From positions 7,566,501-7,630,500 of the forward strand of contig JASJFJ010000001.1 in NCBI GenBank assembly GCA_030412805.1: DNA of 64,000 nucleotides. The letters run 5' to 3'. Under the pieces are notes generated by a model that was not told the origin of the DNA, did no database searches, and saw nothing but the letters and a program-made list of their open reading frames with translations. This stretch comes from Westerdykella aurantiaca. Its lineage: Eukaryota; Ascomycota; Dothideomycetes; Pleosporales; Sporormiaceae. Numbering within the stretch: the stretch's first letter is position 1; every line of letters starts with the position of its first letter. Of this stretch, positions 55,462 through 64,000 are shown in pieces. Made by a program: the position numbers and the translations under genes.

Positions 55462-57053
55462 AACGGAAATTGTTGAGAGGGAGGGGGGAGATGGAACTGG
55501 ACTGTTGAGAGGTTGAGATGTTGGGACGTTTGGACGTTTGGACCTCGTCCATTTATAGAAGTGCTTCCGCGTGCGGCGTCATTCACCTTTGACGCCTTTG
55601 GCCCGTTGAGTCGGAAGGTTTCGGATGCAAGTGTACCAGTTGGCTTTGAGAGGGAAGACATCAGTTGCATTCGCAGAGGTTTGAGGTTTGAAGGGGGAAG
55701 AAAAGGCTTGGACTAATAGATACTTGTGCTATTGTCGCAATAGATGAAGTATTCTAACGGGCACTGTTGATTACATATGGTTTCACCCTGCTGCCGTTGT
55801 GCATGAAGTTGCAATCTTGGCGAAAAGGGACTCGCGGTTCACTGTTCCAGCGTTCCTAAAGTTAGTGCACGCCACCGAAGAACCTTGGAAGAACATCCGG
55901 CGGTGTCACCGTCGATCGGTGCGTCGGGGATAAACGTCGGCTCCTGTGCGCCTTGACCCATCTGATAACCCATCCTGGCTATGTATCCATGATTCCATGG
56001 ACCAGACCACCCATGGATCATGTATGCACATGCAGAAATGTGATGCAGCTAGCGGCTATAGGCTTCTTGTTCCCGTAAGGACCGACCATGGCCTGCGATA
56101 GATAGAAGAGTTTTGGCAGATTTTTCTCGACCCGCCAACTTGAGACTCGTCGGAAACGAGCCCGCTTTTCCTGGTGCCACGGAGAGACAAGATGCGAGAC
56201 AGGTGCGATATCCAGCTGGAACGAGTGGTTGTGAGTCCATACTGATACACCGTACTAATGGCGTGTGTCTGGTGTGCGTCATGGGGATGGGTCACGTCAC
56301 ACCGGGGCGTTACCGTTAGCGACTCTGGCTGTCCTTCCGCCCAACGCCAGCCTCGGACCGCCGCCGTTCGCGGGAAAGCCCTTTGTCTTTGTCATACTTC
56401 CGCCAGCCTGCCAGGGAAACGAAACGAGCAAAGGGAAAAACCTTGGAAGAAGCCAGGGAAGGGAAATCCCGCTCACCAGAGCACGCAAACGCAACGCACG
56501 CACGCTAAGCCTGGAATCTCTTCGCCATGTCAGTGTCACAGTTTCCTTCGTCGGACCTTCGCCGCCTTGCCGCCTCCGTCCCTTCTTTTCTCCTGTTCCA
56601 ATTATTCTTCCACCGGGCCACCAACAACTGCATCCACTACCGGATAGGTACATAGGTACATACACTTGCTGTCCCTTGTCCCTGTGATGGGCACCCCACG
56701 CTACGCCTGCCTCATCCCACGACCGTCCGCACCCACAGCACCCACCGCACCTTCCTGCTGAGCATCCCGCTGCGGGTCTGCCGCTTCGAGCCTTCCGCCC
56801 ACGCCAGTCCTTCTCGGTCCTCTCGTATCATATCAGCTCACAGCCACCACTCGCTCACCTCACCTCGACACCCCGTCGACACACGCGCACGGTGGAATCC
56901 TCTACCATTGTCGTCGTTCCCTCCTCTACTACGAACCCACCTTGCATACCGCATACCTACCACCTACACAGCATATAACAGCGGCGACGTCTTCCCGCAC
57001 GCTGTAAACTTTCGCCTGGTGTTAGACCTTCTTTCGCTCTCTCAGCTCCCGCC
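55462..57053. promoter_or_regulatory. creC-creD intergenic region
   Basis: 1.6 kb. The right 500 bp (about 56550-57050) are C/T-rich with scattered ATGs, as in a long fungal 5' leader, so short upstream ORFs before creD are possible. No recognisable gene in between. Confidence 0.5.
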
Positions 57054-59013
57054 ATGGCAGCTGTTCCCCAGTTCAGGTCTCAGCCTGACCAGGCCCCCAA
57101 ACTTGTGGACATCATGTACGTCTCTCGTTCGAACCCGCTATTGCACTCAGTCACTGACCACCCCTCCAGACCAGACTCCAAGTATATCGTATTCGAGGGA
57201 CTGCTCCATGCCTCCCCCAGCCAGGAAGTCGCCGGCAAAGTCGTCATCAACGCCTGTTCCAGCGTCAAGGTGAAGCAGTTGAGGCTCGACCTGATCCGCA
57301 GGCAGAAGGTCTCGTGGCCCACACAGTACGCTACCAAAGACAAGAGCCTCCTCACCAAACGAGCCGCCTCGTCCAAGAGGACTTTCCCCATCGAACACGC
57401 CGAGCTCCTCCCTCCCGCCGAGAGCGGCTCCTACAAGCTCAGTCGTGGCCCCCACGAATTCGCATTCTCATTCACACTGCCGGGCGACTCGGAGGAAAGC
57501 GTCGAGGGGCACGAGGCATGGTGGAATGTATACGAATTGCGGGCCACCTTGGTCAAGGGCGCCCTGGGTCGGACAGTCAAGGGCAGCTGCCATCTTCGTG
57601 TCATCAGGACGCACGGAGACGACGATTGGGTCCCCGTGCCCTACACCGTCCAGAACCACTGGGCAGGCAAATGCGTCTATGACGTGCATGTCCCCAACAC
57701 AAAGGCGGTCCTGGGCGGGAAAATGGAGGCCGAGTTCACCGTCACGCTCCTGAATCCAGGGTTGGAGATCATAAAGTACACCGCAAGCGTCGTCGAGCAG
57801 ATACAGCTGTTCTGTGCCTACGACAGCGGGTACCGGCCCGATCTGCGCACCGAGCACGTCGCCATGCAGGAGAAGTCGTGGACGCTGCCGGACGATTCGA
57901 AGCACACCAACCCGGACGATCTGGAGTTCTGGGATGTCGAGACGCTGGAGAACGACGGTCATCGCTTCAAGTGCCGATTTGACCTCCCAAACAATCTGAG
58001 GCAATGCCGGCAGACGGCGGATATCGAGGACATCCGCGTCCACCACAAGCTCATACTACGGTGCTATATCCTCAATCCGGAGGGCCATACCAGTGCTCTG
58101 GAACTCAAGATACCTATCCACCTCTTCATCTCTCCGATCCTACCGCCCGACGACGAACATAGAGTCCCTACGAATCCCGACCTCATCAGCTCCGCAGCGG
58201 ATCAGGTGGCCGAGAGGAGGGCTCCACCACCCACCTACGCCGAGAGACATTTAGATGTTCTTTTCAACGACATCGACCCCAACGACTTCTTGACCCCAAT
58301 GGGCCCTCGTAGCGCCGCTACCAGCGGTGCAAACACCCCGTTGTTGGCCCTTAGCCGTGCCACGTCCTCGGAGAATCTACCGGCGGCAATGCGCGAGTGG
58401 CGAGCGGATATGCAACAGAGCGGAGGACATGACGCGGATGCCCTAGCCAACCGATTGAATGCCCTACGTATCCCGGCTGCACAGCGCGACTTCGATCTCG
58501 ACGCACTGTCGCGTATACCATCCTATAACACCGCCGTGCGAACGCCGGCCCCTCGCGATACTGCGCATATTGCGCCGACGTATACGGAGTCGTTGTCGGT
58601 GTAAGTATACGTCTCCTTGTATACCGTCCACCCTGGCTTTCATTTGGTCTCTCCTCCCATCATCACTCTGCAGAAGTTGGATCAGAGTCTAATGGTCGCG
58701 AATCTGCAGTAGGCCATCACGCCCGCGTTCGCACATCTACTCCGACCCAACCTTGGCATCATCGCCACCCGCCGCGAGAACAAACTCGACGATATCGACT
58801 GCATCCCATTCGTCTTCATCCTCGGCAGGTTCTGCTGGATCTGCACATGCGAGTCCCAAGCCCTCGATTGAGCACGTGTCCGGGGATGCTGCGCGGCAGG
58901 GCGCTCCGTCGGGACGGCCTTCTTCTTCCACTACTACTGCTTCTACGATTACAGATACCCAGTCACGATCTCCACCCAATCCTTTCAGGCGCATGTTAAG
59001 GAATGTACATTAG
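57054..59013 (+). CDS. creD: CreD, arrestin-related ubiquitin-ligase adaptor (Rod1/Rog3 type)
   Basis: Three exons (57054-57115, 57170-58600, 58713-59013) give 597 residues. The first intron is 54 bp, in frame and without a stop, so it is easily misread as 18 coding residues. The second intron begins GTAAGT within an apparent TAA stop (TCGGTGTAAGT) and adds about 100 Ser-rich C-terminal residues (VPSRPRSHIYSDPTLASS). The arrestin N domain starts at SKYIVFEGLLHASPSQEVAG and the arrestin C domain near WAGKCVYDVHVPNTKAVLGG. A PY motif, PPPTYAERH, lies after the fold and should bind WW domains of the HulA/Rsp5 ligase. In Aspergillus, creD mutations suppress creB and creC mutant phenotypes, and CreD binds HulA. 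It probably promotes ubiquitination of permeases at the plasma membrane. Confidence 0.92.
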
Positions 59014-59782
59014 ACTAATTTTCGGGCTTTGGTTCGTTTCTTTTGTGTGGTAGAATGGGTGGGGTGGTGGTACCTTTGCTTTTTATTCATTTTTGCTTTT
59101 GCTTTTCTTCGCTCTTGGCTGTGTAGAGCCGGTGGGGACGAGTTTCTAGTTTCTTGTACGGCTTGATTACTTGATGAATGGAGGTTACGAGTCATGCTTC
59201 TTTTGGTGGGGTATTTTCTTGGAGATGGGTTTCTTTTTGCTTGTCTTCGGTCCTTGTGTTGCTTTTCTCTGTTCATTTTCTTTTCTTTTGCTTTTGTTCT
59301 GTCGGGCTGGGTTGCTGCGTGTTGGAGCGCAGCGCGCGGGACGAGGGGATGGATTTCTTTTACATCATTTACATAATTTTCTTGGCGTTTTTGAAGACAT
59401 GGGGATAGACGGCATGGAGCATGGAGCTTGGAGCTTGACGTTGGGACATAGACTACTTATCTACTTACTGGGAGAGATAATGATCGTGCATTGGGTTGAA
59501 CATCAGAGCGATCTTAAATTGTTAGTGATAGGTGGTATGTGCTTTTTGATACTGATGTTGATACTGATGTTGATGTTGCGTTTTGGCGTCCGTTGGTATT
59601 TATGATATGGTATGGTATGAAATGAAATGAATGAAATGGTATCTTGCTCCTCTATCTGAATTGATTCCCCCGTTTCCGGGAACATTTCCCATCGCACCAC
59701 CACCTCTGCCATACAAAGCAGGAAAATGTATCCGGCGATACATTCGCTTTCCCGCCCTCCATCCACACCCTTCCTCGCTGCA
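59014..59782. other. Convergent intergenic region
   Basis: 3' flanks of creD and the Yrb30-like gene, T-rich on the plus strand (59040-59300). ATGGTATG/AAATGAAATG short repeats occur near 59600-59640. No gene seen. Confidence 0.6.
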
Positions 59783-62084
59783 CTAACCGGACGGCCCCCT
59801 CCCCTGCCCCTGAGGCTGCGCCGTCGCTCTCCTAAGCAGCGGACTCGCCGACGTCGACGAAGAGACGTGCGGCAGCGCCGGACGCGCCACAACCCCTTCG
59901 CGGGACGGGAGCGCGATATCTGCTGTGGATCTGCTGCGACCGGCGACGCCTGCCAGAGGCGAGGAAGGCGGATAGTACGACGAAGACGAAGCGGAGTAGG
60001 ACGAGCGCAACGGCGTCGAGGACCCCGAACGACACGCTCGAGACGGCGACGGCGACGGCGTCTTGCCGTGCGGGAACGTGTCGTAGTCGTATCTCCTCGA
60101 CGACGCGTCTCGTGCACCAGCTCCAGGCGACGATGCATCCGGACCTCCTCCCGCTCCTCCCGTATACCCCTCCTCCCCCTGCCCCTCGTGGAACTCGTGC
60201 TCCAACCACTCCTCCCCGCGCCGCTTGATCGGACTCTCGTCGTACGGATCGAACCCGACGCGCATGCGCGCCTCGCGCCGTACACGCTTGCGCAGCTCCG
60301 CGTCCCCGCCGGCGCCCACGGTGCTGCTTTCCGAGAGGAAGAAGGTGAGTAGTTCGTCTGGGATCGCGAGATGCGAGGATTGCTGGAATTGCTGCAGGGC
60401 GGTCAGGCGGATCAGCATCTCGAGGAGGGACAGCGAGGTGCGGATTTGCGGGAGGGTGGTGGGTGCGTGGGGCGGAGAGGGTGTGGTGCGCAACGGGCCT
60501 GGTTTGCTTGGGGAGGGGATGAGTTCCTTGTGGGTGGATTCGGGGGTGGAGGCGCGGAGGTGCAGGTTCGAGAGGCCGGCTGTTAGGGAAGGGGAGAGGG
60601 AGCCGGAAGGTTGGGGTGTTGATGCGGAAGATGGCACGTCCATCTCGGATTCTTCCTCCGCTTCCGAGTCGGACGAGTGTGCTTCGGTGTAGACTTCAAA
60701 GGCCATCCATTCGAGGTCCAGGTTCGGAGGGAGGCACCAGCGATGCGTGTGTGGATGTTCTTCTGGAGGTGGCTCCTCGGGAAGATGCGCTGTGGACTCT
60801 CGGCGCAGCTGCTCGTCGAGTGCAGATTGCTCGTCGTCTTCGTCGGAGGCGCCCGCCGTAGGTGAACCCGCAGGTGAACCGTCTGACTCGTACTCCGTCT
60901 CCACTGTGCTGCGCTCCATCATCCGGCGAGGAGGCACTGCGTTGACGTCTCGCTTCAGCAGAAGGATGGGGTTGTTGGTCTCTCCCTCTGTGCCGATATT
61001 CAGAATCTTGCCCGTGTCGGCGTAGAAGATCTTCGAAATCTCGTGGATGGGGATGAGTTCTCGTATCCCTGCCAAGCCCACACCCTCGTAGGCTGTGGGG
61101 TGAGGCTCGTCGTCTTCGAAGGTGTGCACACGATCATCATCGAGATCCTCCACCACGAGAATTTGGTAGGCGAATTCGTGGAGCTTACTTTCCGACCGGA
61201 TGTGCTCGTGTTGCGCCTCCTCGGCCTGCCTGCTGTCTCCTCCAAAGGGGGTGGGGTAGTCGTAGACATTATCTAACGGCACGCGGATCAGCTTCACTCT
61301 CGCCTTGTGCATGACTTCCTTCCACGTCGTCTCTCGAATTCCCTCTTCGTCATGTGGCCGGTATGCATGCCCAGAAAAAAGCATGTACATGGTGAGAGTG
61401 AACACTGGCCCGATTTGCTGCGCTCTAGACAGAGAGCTACAGTACTGCATATCACCAGCAGTCAAGAAGGTGCTCGCTTGCAGAAGTCGCGATGGTGATA
61501 CAGTGGCAGGGAGAGTAGTGGAGAGGTTGACGCCTGAGGTCGTGATTGCGAGGTTGATCAATGGAACGGCATCTTCGATCCGCTCGAGCAACGTCTTGAT
61601 GTCTGCAATGATGAGTTTCACTTCCATCTCATTCTCTGCACGCGAGCTCTTCGAGTTGCTCTTCCTCGCAGCCCTTCCTCCTCCTACCGCTTTCTCGAGA
61701 CGGGATCCTAATGATTGGATCTCCCAACGAAGAGACTTGGTCAGCGCCACAGCAGACTCCAGCGACGTGTTTCCACGTGCTGCGATGAGCTCGATCATAT
61801 CGATGGCAGGGGAAATAATCCTAATTTTTCCCTCAAGCCGGAGCTGTAAAGCGGCTAGCTCTTGCTTTTCCTGGCCATCCACGGTTTTGAGCAGGCGCCC
61901 GCATTGTCGGATGGCGTAGGTGCTGGTGATGGTGATGCCCGTTCGGATGGCATAGTTCATCGCCTGCTTGGTGACCTAGGTCAGATCAGTCGGAACGCTC
62001 TCACCATGAATATATATAGATGCATGATGGGGGCTGCCAGTGATATAACCGAAATGCACTTACCTGGCCAAGAAGAACCTCCAT
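59783..62084 (-). CDS. Ran-binding protein, Yrb30-like
   Basis: Two exons (62084-62064, 61975-59783) give 737 residues. The first exon encodes only MEVLLGQ before a GTAAGT donor; splicing gives VTKQAMNYAIRTGITITSTY. Residues 1-360 form the conserved region: KIRIISPAIDMIELIAARGN and TSLESAVALTKSLRWEIQSL, then VFTLTMYMLFSGHAYRP, ending near ISKIFYADTGKILNIGTEGE and PILLLKRDV. This matches the RanGTP-binding Yrb30 family as I remember it. Residues 370-737 are acidic, then Ser/Pro/Arg-rich and disordered, apart from a helical stretch (RTSLSLLEMLIRLTALQQFQ). Yrb30 binds Ran-GTP and affects GTP hydrolysis by Ran in nuclear transport. That function is inferred from family. The gene is divergent from SUP35 with about 500 bp between the starts. 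Confidence 0.83.
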
Positions 62085-62580
62085 GTTGCTTTTCGTCAAG
62101 AGTTGTTACACAAGTCAAAATTTGTGGAGCTTACGCTCTCAGGGAGCGATGGAGCGAAACGGAAGTCCCTCGCCACGTGGAGAAACCCCCAACGAACCAA
62201 GGAAAAGAGATTGAACTTTGCGTGTTCTTTAACATGGTTTGTGGCAACAGGGTGAATGTTTGTATTTGTGGCGCCTACGAATGGTTAGCAGAGAAGTGGG
62301 GGAAATTCAGCCACAGTTGGGCTGACTCATTCACCAGCCACGCCTTGGCATCCCGCTGTCCGCTGCCTTGCCCAACGCGGCCCCGCCAAAATCGAAAATG
62401 GCTTTCAGAACGGCCAACTTCTCCACTACTCCACTACTTTGGCAGGCCGTCTCACTCCTTCACCGCGCGAACGCTCGCTTCCCCTAGGCTGTCCGACGCT
62501 GCGAACCTACGTTAACCTCCATCCTTATCCCGTCGGATATTCGACCTTGCAAATTTCCTTCGCCGCCCCGCACCGACGCC
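62085..62580. promoter_or_regulatory. Divergent promoter region (Yrb30-like / SUP35)
   Basis: 496 bp shared upstream region of two housekeeping genes. Pyrimidine-rich close to the SUP35 start; no TATA box recognised. Confidence 0.5.
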
Positions 62581-64000
62581 ATGGCTGATTCCTGGGAAGA
62601 AGAGGAGAACCGTCTCTCTCAACAGGCGCAGAACTTGAACCTGGGAAACAACGCCCAGGCTCCTGCCTTCCACCCTGGGGCCTCCACATTCACTCCCGGT
62701 GCGCAATCTTTCGTGCCGGGACAGCAATACCAGCAATACGGTGGTTACAACCAAGGCTACGGCCAATACTACAACCAAGGCTACCCGCAATATGGGCAGC
62801 AGCAGGGTGGTCAGGGCCAGGCGTACCCCCAGTATGGCCAACAATACGGATACCAACAGCAGCAAGGTTATGGAAACCAGTATGGCTACCAGCAGCAGCA
62901 GGGTTATCAACAGCCTCAGCAGCAACAGCAGCAACAGCAACGCCAGGCGCCCGTTCAGATCGCCAAGCGACCTGCTGCTGGAGAGAGCGCTGAGGCTCAA
63001 CCAAAGAGCGCTGCTGCGCCAGCAGAGCCCAAGGCCCCCAAGGTACTAAGCATCTCCGCAGAAACGACAGCCGCCGCGCCGGCAAAAGCGAAGGTCCTTT
63101 CCATCGGCGGCGATACTACCACACCAAAGGTGGAGAAGTCTGGCGGAACCAAGGTGCTGTCGTTGGGTACCACACCCGCGCCGGCTCCGTCCGCCGCAAA
63201 GGAGAGTGCCGACAAGTCAGTCCCTGAGGCAGGCTCCAAGGTTACTGCGGCCAAGGCCATCGAGAAGACCGGAGAGCCGACCAAGTCCGCCACCCCAACG
63301 GGAAGGACCTCGCCAACGCCTTCTACTGCTTCTGGGCGGGACAGCCCCTCGCGTGCTGCCGAAGCTCGTGAAGCGCGGGCGACGGCACGTATTGATGCCG
63401 TTGAAAAGGAGCAGGCCGAGGATGTTGATGAGGCCACCCTTGCGGAAATGTACGGAAAGGAGCACGTCAATGTCATCTTCTTGGGGCACGTTGACGCAGG
63501 AAAATCCACCCTTGGTGGCAGCATTTTGTATGCCACCGGCATGGTGGATGAGCGGACCATGGAGAAGTGTGAGTATTACCTCGTGCTTTGGTGGGACGTC
63601 ACTAAGAATCTGCAGACAAGCGTGAAGCCAAGGATGCTGGCCGAGAGACATGGTATCTCTCCTGGGCTTTGGATCTGACTAAGGAGGAACGCTCCAAGGG
63701 CAAAACCGTCGAGGTCGGCCGTGGTTTCTTCGAGACCGAGAAGCGCCGTTACAGCATTCTGGATGCTCCTGGCCACAAGACATTTGTACCAAACATGATC
63801 GGTGGTGCGTCACAGGCAGATGTGGGTGTGCTCGTCATCTCCGCCCGCAAGGGTGAATATGAGACCGGCTTCGAGAAGGGAGGACAGACCAGGGAGCATG
63901 CTATGCTTGCAAAGACGCAGGGTGTCAACAAGCTCATCGTGGTGGTCAACAAGATGGACGACCCCACTGTAGAGTGGTCCGAGGACAGGTACAAGGAATG
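62581..64000 (+). CDS. sup35: Translation termination factor eRF3 / Sup35, 5' part (3' end outside window)
   Basis: Exon 1 is 62581-63568; a 47-bp intron (63569-63615, donor GTGAGT, acceptor CTGCAG) joins MEK to YKREAKDAGRETWYLSWA. Exon 2 runs off the window. About 457 residues are present. Residues 1-130 are a Q/Y/G/N-rich prion-like domain with degenerate repeats (QGYGQYYNQGYPQYGQQ, YGYQQQQGYG). Residues 130-295 are the charged M region. The GTPase domain begins HVNVIFLGHVDAGKSTLGGS (G1), then KGKTVEVGRGFFET (G2 region), DAPGHKTFVPNM (G3) and VVNKMDDPTVEWSE (G4). With eRF1 this GTPase releases finished proteins from the ribosome at stop codons. Domain order is the same as yeast Sup35. No defect is visible in the part seen. 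Confidence 0.98.

Noticed and set aside
57125..57140. B-box-like sequence GTTCGAACCC
   Set aside because: It lies in the first intron of creD and no A box or cloverleaf surrounds it.

Overview
The window is nuclear DNA of a filamentous ascomycete (Pezizomycotina). Genes are interrupted by short introns, mostly 45-80 bp, with GTRNGT donors, CTRAC-like branch points and YAG acceptors. Intergenic spaces run from 0.5 to 3 kb. Gene content includes CreC, CreD, a Zds1-like protein, an Slm1-like protein, a Yrb30-like Ran-binding protein, a Pth11/rhodopsin-type membrane protein and an RTA1 protein, which are ascomycete hallmarks. I cannot fix the class or genus. I see no tRNA, rRNA, CRISPR array, intact transposon or virus-like element.

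Layout. Positions 1-3225 hold two convergent RGG-box proteins. Positions 3720-12560 hold a zinc alcohol dehydrogenase, a small cysteine-rich secreted protein resembling the BAS2 family, a GH92 mannosidase and a serine carboxypeptidase; the last two are divergently transcribed secreted enzymes. Positions 13027-16586 hold a P450 and a flavin monooxygenase in tandem. Positions 17808-24769 hold a ThrE/Prm10-type transporter and a Pth11-like membrane receptor, separated by a 2-kb gene-poor stretch. Positions 25605-32232 hold a proline-rich hypothetical gene, a peroxisomal SCPx-type thiolase (C-terminal SRL), a GH114-like secreted enzyme and an RTA1 membrane protein. Positions 34041-38002 hold a SET-domain protein with an apparent signal peptide and a multicopper oxidase with an 18-bp tandem repeat upstream of it. 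A 3-kb gene-poor stretch follows.

From 41183 to the right end the content is housekeeping: mitochondrial iron-type alcohol dehydrogenase (HOT/ADHFE1), Slm1-like BAR/PH protein, Zds1-like protein, Miro GTPase Gem1, CreC, CreD, Yrb30-like Ran-binding protein and the first part of eRF3/Sup35 with its Q/Y/G-rich prion-like domain. CreC is the WD40 partner of the deubiquitinase CreB, and CreD is the arrestin adaptor for the HulA/Rsp5 ubiquitin ligase. They act on opposite sides of carbon catabolite repression and lie next to each other here.

I deduced all exon structures by hand from splice signals, reading frame and family similarity. Coordinates given for a gene span from start codon to stop codon including introns. 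I found no clearly new multi-gene system. The most notable points are the creC-creD linkage, a probable GC-AG intron, several genes whose first coding exon is only 5-21 nt, and the coding-like minisatellite upstream of the multicopper oxidase.
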